Under the pieces are notes generated by a model, which made no database searches, had not been told where the DNA came from, and worked only from the letters and a program-made list of their open reading frames with translations. Positions 40,638 through 49,500 of a stretch of 64,000 nucleotides of DNA are shown here, one piece after another (position 1 is the stretch's first letter; every line of letters begins with the position of its first letter). The stretch spans positions 1 to 64,000 of the forward strand of contig JBJDXR010000003.1 in the NCBI GenBank assembly GCA_051866775.1. The letters are read 5' to 3'. This stretch comes from RUG626 sp051866775. Its GTDB lineage: Bacteria; Bacillota; Clostridia; Oscillospirales; Oscillospiraceae. Made by a program: the position numbers and the translations under genes.

Positions 40638-43301
40638 TTAGGTGGTCTCGCTTTTCAGCGCGTCGATGGGGTTTTCCTTTTTTATGCGCCGCATGGAGTA
40701 CATCATCGTGGCGAAAACTACAATAAACACGCTGCCCACGGCGATAGCCACCGCTCCCCAAGGGAGGTAGAAGCCGGTATCATAGCCCGACCGAACGGAG
40801 CGGAACATCAGGTATGTGAGGCAGAAGGCCGCAGGTATGCCGTACATAAGGGATTTCGTCCCATATAGCAGGCACTCAAAATTCATCATCTTGTTAAAGC
40901 CCTTGGAGGTCATACCCACTGATTTGAGCATGGCAAACTCCCGCCGCCGTAGGTGGATATTGGTTGAGATGGTGTTAAACACATTGGCAAGGGAGATAAG
41001 GGAGATGAGGGTGATGAAGCCATAGGCAAAGACCTTCATGATCAGGACCAGGTTCATCTCCGTCTCGCTCATCTCGTATACGTCGTAGAGTGGCGCGGAG
41101 GGGAGGCCGCCGGTCTCCGCAGTCTCCATAAGGGCGGTCATGGCCGCCTTGTGGCCGTCGGTTTTGAAATACACAACGCTGGAGAGCTCATAGCCGCCGT
41201 AAAGCTGCTGGAAGATGCTCATGGGATAGAGAGCGTATATGTCGTAGCACTCCGAGCGGTTGAGGCCAAAGGGCATCTCGGTAACCTGGGCACCGATTGA
41301 GAGGCTGCGCTCATCCCAGCAGGCGGAATAGGCCGCCTCGCGCTCCTCGTCGGTGAGCTTATCCAGGTCCTCACGGTTATAATAAGCCTCAAACCTTGCG
41401 GGGTTCTGTACCTCCGCGGTAAGCTCCGTGACATCATCCCGGATGAAGGTCGTCTTTTCCATGCGCTCTGTGGCGTAGTTGAACATGGAAAGCTCCGACA
41501 TGACCACGGCCTGAGGATTTTCGGAGTCGAAGAAGCTGTCCTTGTCCAGCCGCTGCTCCTGCAGATACTCCCGGAAGTTTTCATCCTCCACGCCGCAGAT
41601 ATAAAGCCGGGTGGTGTACGTTACGGGTTCGCCGTCCTGTGTATCATAGGCGGTCTCCACAAGCTGCAAGGCCTCGTCCGTAAGCTGGCCGTATTCCAGC
41701 GTGATAAGGGGGCTTGTGTAGGCCATATAGCTTGTACGGGTGACGCCCTCCGCCGCCGAGAGGCACTCGGCCGCCTCCGAGACGGTGATTTCATGCCCGT
41801 CGGAGGCTTTAAGAGAGCCGCCCCAGCTGTATTTAATGTCATAGTCATAGTGCTCAAACACGCCGCTGACCGCGTCGGTCATATAGGTGCAGAAGCTGCT
41901 GGCGGAGATGAACAGCACCACGCTCATGAAGAGCGACACCACGGTTGCCCGGTAGCGCCTTCGGCTGCGCTTAAAGTGCTTGCCCGCTATGGCCCCCTCC
42001 AAGCCAAAGAGCTTGTAGGTGAGCTTTGAGGTCTTGACCTCCCGGGGCTTTATGGATACGTCGGCGGACTGATGGATAGCCTCAATGGCGGTCACCTTGG
42101 TTGCCCTGCGGGATGGAACCCATGCAGATATTAAAACGGTCACAAATGCCACCGCGCAGGCGATGATTATCGCGGGGAGGGTGGCTGACATTTTTAAGGA
42201 GACCTCCGAATAGCCGATGACGCTGGATAGCTTGTCACCTATAAAGTGGAAGGTCACGGTCATGCCCGCTATTCCGCTTAAGATACCCAGCGGTATGCCA
42301 ACGGCGCTCACATACACCGCCTCTGCAAAGACCATCCTCCTTATCTGGCGCTTTGTAGCGCCCACGGAGGAGAGCAGCCCAAACTGCTTTGTGCGTTCGC
42401 TGACGGATATGGAAAAGGCGTTGTATATAAGGGATATAGAGCCGAACATGATGAGCGCGATGAGTATCGCACCCATGCCGTATAGGACGGTGTAGTAGCT
42501 TCCGTACCTGGCCGCGCCGGAGAACATGAGCAGGTCTGTGTTCGTTGTCCCGCCGTATTCATCAGAAAAGCCGGCCATAAAGTCGAAGGTCTTCTTAGGA
42601 TGCTCCATCAGAAAATACGACTCGACATACTCGGTGGTGCTTACCGGATCCCAGCAGGTGAGCAGCGTGTACCCGGGGGCGGAGTAATCCTCAAAGCTGG
42701 GACGCTCATAAAAGCCCACAACAGTATAGTCTCGGCTCTCCCGGTAAATCAGCTCTTCGGCTGCGGATGTTTCATACTCCGCCCAGTAGGAAGTATACTG
42801 CCCCAGCCGCTCGCCCTCCCAGTATCTGTCGCCAAGGTCGAGGGTGAGGGTGCTGCCAAGCTCAGGGCGCTCCCCGCCGTAGCTGAAATAGTGCTCCGGC
42901 AGGAGGATCTCCGTGCTGCTCTCCGGCAGGCGGCCCTCCGTAAGGTGGACAGGCAGCCTCTCAAAAAACAGCTCGTCGCCCCCAAGAACATAGAAGTAGG
43001 GCTTGTCGTCATTGGAGCTGTCCGCTTGGGCGTATCCCAGCTCCTGAGCGAAGGCGGCGCTCTCCACCTCAGCGCTCTTGGTCAGCCGAGCCATGTCGGA
43101 GAAGGGCATATCCTGAAAGCTGCCGTGCCAGTTGCCATCCTTGTATATCGAACACTCCAAAAGGTATTGCTGAAGGCTTGCTATACTGGTGGTGACCGCG
43201 GTGATCATGGCAGCTGAGAGAATAATTCCTATGATGGTCACAATAGTGCGCGTCTTGTTTTTCAGGAGCGTTTTCAGAGTTACTCTGCTTAATATGTTCA
43301 T
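40638..43301 (-). CDS. FtsX-type ABC exporter permease
   Basis: An 887-residue permease with two FtsX/MacB-type domains. One N-terminal membrane helix (about 18-40) precedes a 200-residue extracytoplasmic region. Three helices follow (about 260-400, including IRRMVFAEAVYVSAVGIPLGI), then a second copy: a helix at about 450-470, a large loop, and three helices at about 760-880. The last residues (RRIKKENPIDALKSE) carry the usual ABC-contact tail. It overlaps the ATPase gene by 4 nt. Such exporters often remove or sense antimicrobial peptides or lipids; the substrate is unknown. Confidence 0.85.
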   Translation of the reverse strand: MNILSRVTLKTLLKNKTRTIVTIIGIILSAAMITAVTTSIASLQQYLLECSIYKDGNWHGSFQDMPFSDMARLTKSAEVESAAFAQELGYAQADSSNDDKPYFYVLGGDELFFERLPVHLTEGRLPESSTEILLPEHYFSYGGERPELGSTLTLDLGDRYWEGERLGQYTSYWAEYETSAAEELIYRESRDYTVVGFYERPSFEDYSAPGYTLLTCWDPVSTTEYVESYFLMEHPKKTFDFMAGFSDEYGGTTNTDLLMFSGAARYGSYYTVLYGMGAILIALIMFGSISLIYNAFSISVSERTKQFGLLSSVGATKRQIRRMVFAEAVYVSAVGIPLGILSGIAGMTVTFHFIGDKLSSVIGYSEVSLKMSATLPAIIIACAVAFVTVLISAWVPSRRATKVTAIEAIHQSADVSIKPREVKTSKLTYKLFGLEGAIAGKHFKRSRRRYRATVVSLFMSVVLFISASSFCTYMTDAVSGVFEHYDYDIKYSWGGSLKASDGHEITVSEAAECLSAAEGVTRTSYMAYTSPLITLEYGQLTDEALQLVETAYDTQDGEPVTYTTRLYICGVEDENFREYLQEQRLDKDSFFDSENPQAVVMSELSMFNYATERMEKTTFIRDDVTELTAEVQNPARFEAYYNREDLDKLTDEEREAAYSACWDERSLSIGAQVTEMPFGLNRSECYDIYALYPMSIFQQLYGGYELSSVVYFKTDGHKAAMTALMETAETGGLPSAPLYDVYEMSETEMNLVLIMKVFAYGFITLISLISLANVFNTISTNIHLRRREFAMLKSVGMTSKGFNKMMNFECLLYGTKSLMYGIPAAFCLTYLMFRSVRSGYDTGFYLPWGAVAIAVGSVFIVVFATMMYSMRRIKKENPIDALKSETT

Positions 43302-43981
43302 TTGCGGAGCACCTCGTCCCGGCGTATCTGCCCATCCTCAATGGCAATTATCCTATCGGCCTGCAGAGCTATGTTCTCGTCATGGGTTATGACTATAAGG
43401 GTCTGGTCGTACTTGCGGTTTGAGAGCTTAAGCAGATCCACTATCTCCTGACTGTTTTTCGAGTCCAGATTTCCCGTTGGCTCGTCGGCAAGGACCACCG
43501 CGGGGGCGTTCATAAGCGCGCGGCCTATGGAGACCCGCTGCTGCTGTCCGCCGGAGAGCTGGTTTGGAAGATGCTTTTCCCGTCCGGAAAGCCCCAGCGT
43601 GGTCAGAAGCTCGTTAAGGCGCTGCTCGTTTACCTTCCGGCCATCCATAAGCACCGGAAGGGTGATATTTTCAGTCACATTCAGCACCGGTATGAGGTTG
43701 TAAAACTGATAGATCAGCCCCACCTGGCGGCGCCTGAATATTGCAAGCTGCTCATCATCCTGGGCGTACACGTCCTGGCCGTCCATAAATACTTTTCCGG
43801 AGGTTGGCGTGTCCACGCCGCCCAAAATATGCAGAAGCGTGGATTTCCCTGAACCGGAGGGACCTATGATCGCCAGAAACTGTCCCTTAGGGACTGAGAA
43901 GGACACGCCATCCAGTGCGCGCACGGTGTTGTCGCCGCTGCCGTAAGTCTTTGTGAGATTTTCGACCCTCAATATTTCCAT
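43298..43981 (-). CDS. ABC exporter ATP-binding protein (MacB/LolD type)
   Basis: A 227-residue ATPase. Walker A GPSGSGKST, Q-loop GLIYQFYNLIPVLNV, signature LSGGQQQRVSIGRAL and Walker B VLADEPTGNLD are all intact. The 'YQFYNLIP' Q-loop and 'TGNLDSKNS' D-loop are typical of partners of FtsX-type permeases. AAAGGAG lies upstream of the ATG. It is the first gene of the exporter pair, downstream of a two-component system on the same strand. Confidence 0.93.
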   Translation of the reverse strand: MEILRVENLTKTYGSGDNTVRALDGVSFSVPKGQFLAIIGPSGSGKSTLLHILGGVDTPTSGKVFMDGQDVYAQDDEQLAIFRRRQVGLIYQFYNLIPVLNVTENITLPVLMDGRKVNEQRLNELLTTLGLSGREKHLPNQLSGGQQQRVSIGRALMNAPAVVLADEPTGNLDSKNSQEIVDLLKLSNRKYDQTLIVITHDENIALQADRIIAIEDGQIRRDEVLRK

Positions 43982-44031
43982 AAAAATTCTCCTTTTGACT
44001 TATAAGGTTTGACAACAGCATACAGCGTCCG

Positions 44032-44070
44032 GGTGACTGGAAGGTGACTTTATAATTACAAAAATGTCAC
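44032..44070 (-). promoter_or_regulatory. Tandem response-regulator-like boxes upstream of the ABC exporter
   Basis: On the minus strand GTCACC occurs twice, at 44048-44043 and 44037-44032, 11 bp apart (one helical turn), with an inverted relative (GTGACA) at 44070-44065. OmpR-family regulators bind direct repeats spaced this way. The adjacent response regulator is the obvious candidate. Confidence 0.45.
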
Positions 44071-44147
44071 TTTGGCACTGCCGGGAGAAAGGAGGCGGCA
44101 CGGATGCGCTTTTTCTAATAAAACAGAGACCGTGGCGCAGGATCATA

Positions 44148-45155
44148 TCATAAGGTGCTTTTATAAAAGCGGATTATGAACCTGGCGCCGCCGCCAAAGC
44201 GGTTTTCGGCCTTGATAACGCCTCCTTGACGGAGGATAATCATCCGCGAAAGAGCCAGACCAATGCCGATGCTCTGTTCGGAAGCTCCCGTACCGCGGTA
44301 AAAGCGCTCAAAAATGTGCGGCAGGTCGTCCTGGGAGAAGCCCGGCCCGGTGTCGCTTATGACTATTTCGGTATAGATCGCGTTTGCGGCGGAGGAAACG
44401 GTGATAGTTCCGCCCTCAGGTGTGTGCTCCATACAGTTTTTTATAATATTGCCCACGGCTTCCGCTGTCCAGGCCATATCCCCGGAAAAGGCCGCGTCCT
44501 CCTGAATATCGCACACAAAGCTCTGGCTGTGAAGCTCCATGGGTATAAGAAGCGGCTCAGAGGCTTTTCTCACAAGTTCGCGGATGCTGACGTCCTCCGT
44601 GCTCAGGCTGACAGTGCCCGCGTCAAGCTGGGATATCTTTAAAAGCGATGTGACCAGCCATCTTATGCGCTCAAGGGAACGCAGGATGTCATGAATCAGA
44701 GATTGCCTGTGCTCCTCGGATAAACATGGCTCAGAGAGCATGGATACAGCCAGATTTATTGAGGTGAGCGGCGTCTTGAGCTGGTGGGATATGTCGGCTA
44801 AGGAGTCGGCCAGATAGAGCTTGTCCTTTTTTGAGGAGTCGGCTTGCTCACGCAGACGGACTATCATCTTTGAAAGCTCGCTCTGGAGTATGGACAACTC
44901 CCCCTCGGAGCAGCGCGACAGGTCGAAGCTTTCCTGCCCGTGAAGGACCTTGTCGATCTCAAGGCTCAGCTCTGCCATCAGTTTATAGCGGCGCCGTGCA
45001 AGGACGTATGCGGTAATATCAAAAATCAGGCTTGCCGCCGCGGCAAATATCCCCTGGGCAATGCCAAAGCAGAAGCCCACCGCAGTTATAACGGCGCTAA
45101 GAAAAAGATAAATAAGCGCGTTTTTTAATGCTCTGGGGTCTCTTAAAAAGCTCAT
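44148..45155 (-). CDS. Sensor histidine kinase
   Basis: A 335-residue kinase with two closely spaced N-terminal helices (about residues 12-55) and almost no extracellular loop, as in intramembrane-sensing kinases such as BceS. The phosphorylated His is H124 in ADISHQLKTPLTSI. The ATPase domain shows the N box (NIIKNCMEHTPEGG), G1 (DTGPGFS) and G2 (GIGLALSRMI). ATG 45155 is chosen because GGAGG sits 6 nt upstream. It lies 1 nt after the response regulator. A link to the neighbouring exporter is inferred from order and strand. Confidence 0.93.
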   Translation of the reverse strand: MSFLRDPRALKNALIYLFLSAVITAVGFCFGIAQGIFAAAASLIFDITAYVLARRRYKLMAELSLEIDKVLHGQESFDLSRCSEGELSILQSELSKMIVRLREQADSSKKDKLYLADSLADISHQLKTPLTSINLAVSMLSEPCLSEEHRQSLIHDILRSLERIRWLVTSLLKISQLDAGTVSLSTEDVSIRELVRKASEPLLIPMELHSQSFVCDIQEDAAFSGDMAWTAEAVGNIIKNCMEHTPEGGTITVSSAANAIYTEIVISDTGPGFSQDDLPHIFERFYRGTGASEQSIGIGLALSRMIILRQGGVIKAENRFGGGARFIIRFYKSTL

Positions 45156-45156
45156 A

Positions 45157-45828
45157 TCAAGCCTCCGCCTTATACCCAAGACCGCGTACGGTCCTTATTA
45201 TCGCGGGATTTTGCGGATCGTCCTCGATCTTATCCCGCAGGCGCTTAATGTAGACGGTGAGGGTGTTGTCGTTAACAAACTCACCGGCCACATCCCAGAT
45301 CTCCTCAAGAAGCTTAGCCCGGGACAGCACGGCGCCGCGGTTATTGAGGAATACCAGAAGCAGCCTGTATTCAAGCGCCGAGAGATAAAGCTCCTGTCCG
45401 TTTTTTGTTACCTGCGCTTTCACTGTGTCTACGCGCAGGGAGCCTATATCGATGACCGGCTGTGACCTTCCGGAGCGGCGCAGGACACTGCGTATGCGCG
45501 ATATAAGCTCCCTTGGTCTGAAAGGCTTGCTTATATAGTCGTCCGCACCCAGGTCAAGCCCCGTCACCACGCTGTATTCATCGCTGGAGGCCGTAAGAAA
45601 AATAACCGGTATATCGCTGTCCCGCTTCGCGGCGGAACATACGGCAAAGCCGTTGCCGTCGGAGAGCGACACGTCCAGCAGTATAAGATCGTAGGCATCT
45701 GATGACAGCCGCTTCAGCGCGTCTGTCTGACCACGCACCGAATCGACGGAAAAGCCCTCGCTTCTAAGAAAGTCAGTGAGGTTCGTTATGATACTTCTAT
45801 CATCCTCTACAAGCAGTATTTTGGCCAT
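45157..45828 (-). CDS. OmpR-family response regulator
   Basis: A 223-residue regulator. The receiver domain (1-115) has Asp10, the phosphorylated Asp52 in LILLDVSLSDGNG, and Lys in DDYISKPFRPREL. The winged-helix domain (about 125-223) includes LSALEYRLLLVFLNNRG and VNDNTLTVYIKRLRDKIED. It is the first gene of a four-gene same-strand run with the kinase, ABC ATPase and permease. A likely target is the tandem-repeat region at 44032-44070. Confidence 0.94.
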   Translation of the reverse strand: MAKILLVEDDRSIITNLTDFLRSEGFSVDSVRGQTDALKRLSSDAYDLILLDVSLSDGNGFAVCSAAKRDSDIPVIFLTASSDEYSVVTGLDLGADDYISKPFRPRELISRIRSVLRRSGRSQPVIDIGSLRVDTVKAQVTKNGQELYLSALEYRLLLVFLNNRGAVLSRAKLLEEIWDVAGEFVNDNTLTVYIKRLRDKIEDDPQNPAIIRTVRGLGYKAEA

Positions 45829-45936
45829 GGATACACCTCATATTTCAAAATTGAGTATATAATACACGAAAAGATACCGCGATGCACGGCTTTTTGCAAA
45901 ACTTAGTCCTCCTTGTCCGATGAAGCTCTCTTATAA

Positions 45937-45978
45937 AGAAAAAAAGCCTCACAGCTCTCGATGGGCTGTAAGGCTTTT
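45937..45978 (-). terminator. Terminator of the glycyl radical enzyme operon
   Basis: On the minus strand AAAAGCCTTACAGC pairs with GCTGTGAGGCTTTT and runs into seven T's. It lies just past the activase stop codon. Confidence 0.8.
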
Positions 45979-45981
45979 CTG

Positions 45982-46878
45982 TTATCTCACATCCGGAAGC
46001 TTGCAGTTCCGTAGAATCGTCCGGAAACGCTCCATTTTTTCCTTATCCGGGGCGGTGGTGTCGGCACAGGAATACTCCTTCCCCATGGCGATATACTTGC
46101 TCCGGCCTGTGTCGTGGTAGGGCAGAAGTTCCACCCGCTGCATTGTTCCGCCCGCAAGGAAGCGGCCGGCCGCCTCCAGTTCTTCGTCCCGGTCGTTAAA
46201 GCCCGGGATGATGGGAAGGCGTATCCATGAGGGGCGCCCGCTCTCCCGAATGAGCCAGCGGATATTTTCAAGGATGCCCTCGTTCGTGACGCCAGTGAGA
46301 CGCCGGTGAAGCGTAGGCGACATGGCCTTTATATCGCATATCATGAGGGAGGCTCTCTCGACCACCGCCCGGAAGGTGCCGCCGTCAGTAAAACAGGAGG
46401 TCTCCACCGCGGTGTGAAGGCCCCTGGCGGCACATCCATCCAGCAGGTTGATAAGCGCCTCCGGTTGGCTCAGCGGCTCGCCGCCGGTGAAGGTCACTCC
46501 GCCGCCGGATGTGCGGTAGAACATTTCATCCCGCGCCACCTCCGAAAGGATATCCTCCGTACCGGCGTCACTGCCGGCCAGCTCCAGAGCTCCCTCCGGA
46601 CACGCATCCGCGCAGGCACCGCAGCGAGTGCACAGGTTTTGGAGCATCCGGCGCTCATCCTCTGTAAAGGCGATTGCCCCATTTGGACAGACCCCGGCAC
46701 AGCGGCGGCACATAACGCATTTGTTGGCGTAATACAGCAGCTCCGGCGTAGCCGTCTGGGACTCCGGATTGTGGCACCAGAGGCACCGGAGGGGACAGCC
46801 CTTAAAGAACACACTCGTCCGTATGCCCGGCCCATCCTGCACGCAGAAGTGCTGTATATCAAAAATCTTAACATCCAT
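45982..46878 (-). CDS. Glycyl radical enzyme activase (radical SAM)
   Basis: A 298-residue radical SAM protein that makes the glycyl radical on its partner. The radical SAM cluster motif lies in SVFFKGCPLRCLWCHNPES (CxxxCxxC variant, about residues 26-36). Two ferredoxin-type 4Fe-4S motifs are inserted: CVMCRRCAGVCPNGA (about 54-68) and CTRCGACADACPEGA (about 83-97). TSGGGVTFTGGEPLSQPE is the SAM-binding segment. Two extra clusters are typical of activases for eliminase- and decarboxylase-type enzymes and absent from pyruvate formate-lyase activase. The start overlaps the partner stop (TAATG). Confidence 0.93.
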   Translation of the reverse strand: MDVKIFDIQHFCVQDGPGIRTSVFFKGCPLRCLWCHNPESQTATPELLYYANKCVMCRRCAGVCPNGAIAFTEDERRMLQNLCTRCGACADACPEGALELAGSDAGTEDILSEVARDEMFYRTSGGGVTFTGGEPLSQPEALINLLDGCAARGLHTAVETSCFTDGGTFRAVVERASLMICDIKAMSPTLHRRLTGVTNEGILENIRWLIRESGRPSWIRLPIIPGFNDRDEELEAAGRFLAGGTMQRVELLPYHDTGRSKYIAMGKEYSCADTTAPDKEKMERFRTILRNCKLPDVR

Positions 46879-49163
46879 TACTTCTGTTCCATCTCGAACC
46901 GCTCAATCATGTCCTTCTGGACGCAGCGGAGCATATCGGTAAAATACAGGCTGAAGCCGCCCTTCCGCACGATCACGTGCGGGTATTCCTCAGGCTTTGC
47001 ATAGGCCTTTTTCAGCAGCTCAAGGTCAACGCTATTTACCTGCACCTGCATACCGCCGCCGGATACATAGGCCCGCAGCAGCGCCTTGAATTTGTCCGTG
47101 TTCTCCTGACTTTCAAAAATACTGTCCGGCACGTAAATATCGATGGGAACGCCGCCGCTAAACCGCTTCTGAGGCAGGCGGCCGGCAGATATCATAAGTC
47201 CCGTGGGGTCGCTCTTAATGGCGGTTATGGTCGCCCCGGCATTTTTGGCAAAGCCCTCGCCATCCATGCGGCCGTCAAGAGAGGCGTAAACGCAGCTGCC
47301 GAACTGGATATTTGCGTCGATTGTGTGGCAGGATGGCAGATAGCGGATAGGGCCGGTGTACTGCTCCTCACAGGCGTCGGCCAGAGCATCCAGTACGAAT
47401 GCCGCGTTCCGGTCGGCCGCAATCTTTCCCTCTCCATATTTGTCACACCGGCGCAGTGCGGCAAGGATGTCCGCCTCTTCCTCGCTGGCGCTGTAGTTGT
47501 CCGCCGCGGCGGCGATAAGCTGCGCCAGTGTATATCTCTTCTCCTCAAACACCAATTTATCAATGGCGGTCAGTGCATCCGCCGCATGTGCGTATCCCAT
47601 AGCCAGCATGGTGACATTGTGGTACTTGACACCGCGGCCTTGGCGCACCTGACCGAAATTATATCTCTCCCGGTCCTTCCGGGGAAGAAGCGCCTCCGCC
47701 CGCTCTCCCAAGAAATGGACGGCGCTCTGGGCTCGGTCACGGCCAAAGCTGACGCAGTCGTCCAGCAGCAGCGATAGCAGCGGGTTCGGGCGGTTCAGGG
47801 CTACCCATGCGGCGCGACGCATGTTCTGGGAGGCCACATACCGGACGCAGCAACGCATGTACTCGCCGTATTTGCGCCGGATGACGTTCATATCCCGCGG
47901 CTCCTCCGGCGTAACATCTATGTACTGCCGCAGCATCTCCGGAAGGCGCCCGCGCAGGGGCTCCCCGCAATTGACAGCCAGCTCCAGCGGCAGGTTCATG
48001 TTCAGGCAGCAGCCCCACATATCCGCAAGCTCCTTGCCGACAACCACACTGCCCATGCAGCTGTTGATGGAGAAGTCGTCCTCGTGGGACATCCCCCGGT
48101 AGTCCATGGCCTTCTTTACGTTTGCCTCCCCGTAGAAGGTCGGCTGGCCGATTTTAAAGAGTGTTCTGTCCACAACTTTGCCGTAGACATCGTCTGTTGA
48201 GTCCTCCGAAAGGCGCACGGCGATGATAGGCGCCCGATAACGGACAGTCTTTTCCACCTCAAGCAGCAGGTCTGTCAGCTCGTTCCAGCTGCTTCCCAGA
48301 TTCAGCGCTCCGGAACCGTCGCCATAGCTGTCCAGCAGAAGGAAGAACTGGCACAGCAGGCGCTTGGCCTCCTCCCGGGTATAGCCGTCCGTCAGCCACT
48401 TCTTATAATAGGGCAGCAGATACTGGTCCATACGCCCCAGGGACACCGAGGCCCAGGAGCGGTCAGAGGCGGGTATGGCCGTGTGTACCAGCCACATGGA
48501 CTGCAGAGCCTCATAGAGGTCCTGCGCCGGTTCATAGGGCACGCGGCGGAGCGCCGCGATCATACGTGAAAGCTCCCCGCGACGGGTATCATCCGCCTCA
48601 TTGTGCAGTTGCTCCTCCGCAAGGGCGGCAAAGCGCCCGGCCAGCATTTGAATGGTATCCACACTGTCGGCCATGGCCTGAAGGTAGTCCCGCCCGTAAC
48701 CATCGGAGGAGGGCATGGCTTCCTTCGCCCTGCGGGCATAGGCCTTCAGTCCCTGCCGAAGAATATTCTCATAATCCATACAAACGTGGGACGGTGTGTA
48801 AATGCCGAAGAGCATATAGCGTCCACTGATGATGCGCTCATCCTCATACACCTTGAACTCCTCGCTGCGGGCGTACTCACGCTCGTTGGCGTCCTCCGCC
48901 GCCCGGACATAGTCCGGATCGGCAAACTTCTCCCCGTAATTGCCAGCAATCAAATCCTCATGGTTTATGCCGATGGGCAGTATCTCAAAGGCACGGCGCA
49001 GGATGCGCCTCTCCCGGTCTGCTGCACAGATGTACTCTCCCTCGGCCTCGATCTGCTCTCTGGCCAGCCCCAGTGTCATACCTACAGGCGCGTAGGTAAT
49101 GGACTTCATAAATGCTTCCAAATCAAAAAGCGAGAGCGCCTCTCTATTGTCTGTGTAGTCCAT
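46878..49163 (-). CDS. Glycyl radical enzyme of unassigned type
   Basis: A 761-residue PFL-like barrel enzyme. The glycyl radical site is intact at the C-terminus (RKGGFSLYF, Gly736, 25 residues from the end). The thiyl Cys is placed at Cys369 in FSINSCMGSVVVG; it is followed by Met-Gly rather than the x-Glu seen in dehydratases, choline lyase, isethionate lyase and 4-hydroxyphenylacetate decarboxylase. The substrate therefore cannot be named. SLDGRMDGEGFAKNAGATI and PQKRFSGGVPIDIYVP match the family C-terminal half. ATG 49163 follows AAAGGAGAG. The activase gene is coupled downstream. Pyruvate formate-lyase proper is unlikely because the Cys-Cys pair is absent. Confidence 0.88.
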   Translation of the reverse strand: MDYTDNREALSLFDLEAFMKSITYAPVGMTLGLAREQIEAEGEYICAADRERRILRRAFEILPIGINHEDLIAGNYGEKFADPDYVRAAEDANEREYARSEEFKVYEDERIISGRYMLFGIYTPSHVCMDYENILRQGLKAYARRAKEAMPSSDGYGRDYLQAMADSVDTIQMLAGRFAALAEEQLHNEADDTRRGELSRMIAALRRVPYEPAQDLYEALQSMWLVHTAIPASDRSWASVSLGRMDQYLLPYYKKWLTDGYTREEAKRLLCQFFLLLDSYGDGSGALNLGSSWNELTDLLLEVEKTVRYRAPIIAVRLSEDSTDDVYGKVVDRTLFKIGQPTFYGEANVKKAMDYRGMSHEDDFSINSCMGSVVVGKELADMWGCCLNMNLPLELAVNCGEPLRGRLPEMLRQYIDVTPEEPRDMNVIRRKYGEYMRCCVRYVASQNMRRAAWVALNRPNPLLSLLLDDCVSFGRDRAQSAVHFLGERAEALLPRKDRERYNFGQVRQGRGVKYHNVTMLAMGYAHAADALTAIDKLVFEEKRYTLAQLIAAAADNYSASEEEADILAALRRCDKYGEGKIAADRNAAFVLDALADACEEQYTGPIRYLPSCHTIDANIQFGSCVYASLDGRMDGEGFAKNAGATITAIKSDPTGLMISAGRLPQKRFSGGVPIDIYVPDSIFESQENTDKFKALLRAYVSGGGMQVQVNSVDLELLKKAYAKPEEYPHVIVRKGGFSLYFTDMLRCVQKDMIERFEMEQK

Positions 49164-49234
49164 ATTTCTCTCCTTTTCTGTAATATATCCCCCAAAAAGA
49201 TACACAATCTCCCGAAAAAGTGAACTTATATAAC

Positions 49235-49263
49235 AATATACTTTTTTACCGTATTTATGTCAA
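49235..49263 (-). promoter_or_regulatory. Sigma-A promoter of the glycyl radical enzyme operon
   Basis: On the minus strand TTGACA (49263-49258), 17 bp, TATATT (49240-49235). It gives a leader of about 65 nt. The rest of the 338-bp gap between 49,163 and 49,501 is AT-rich and holds the prfA promoter; I see no gene in it. Confidence 0.75.
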
Positions 49264-49434
49264 TATACCCAGTCATTATAAAAAGACGGTCTATTTTTTC
49301 CGCATGGGAATAAAACGGTTTTGGAAAAACAGTAATAACCCGGCTTTTTTTGTGTATTATACAGGCAAGTGCAGCGGGAGGCGGCTGTAATTCAATACAT
49401 ATAAAAACACAGCAGATCATGGCCTTTGGCGAGG

Positions 49435-49463
49435 TTTACAGCTTGGGGAAAATGTGGTATTAT
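49435..49463 (+). promoter_or_regulatory. Sigma-A promoter of prfA
   Basis: TTTACA (49435-49440), 17 bp, TATTAT (49458-49463) with an extended TGG in front of the -10 box. Confidence 0.7.
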
Positions 49464-49500
49464 AACAAATCAGAAAATAAGTTAAAAAAGGGTATTATAT

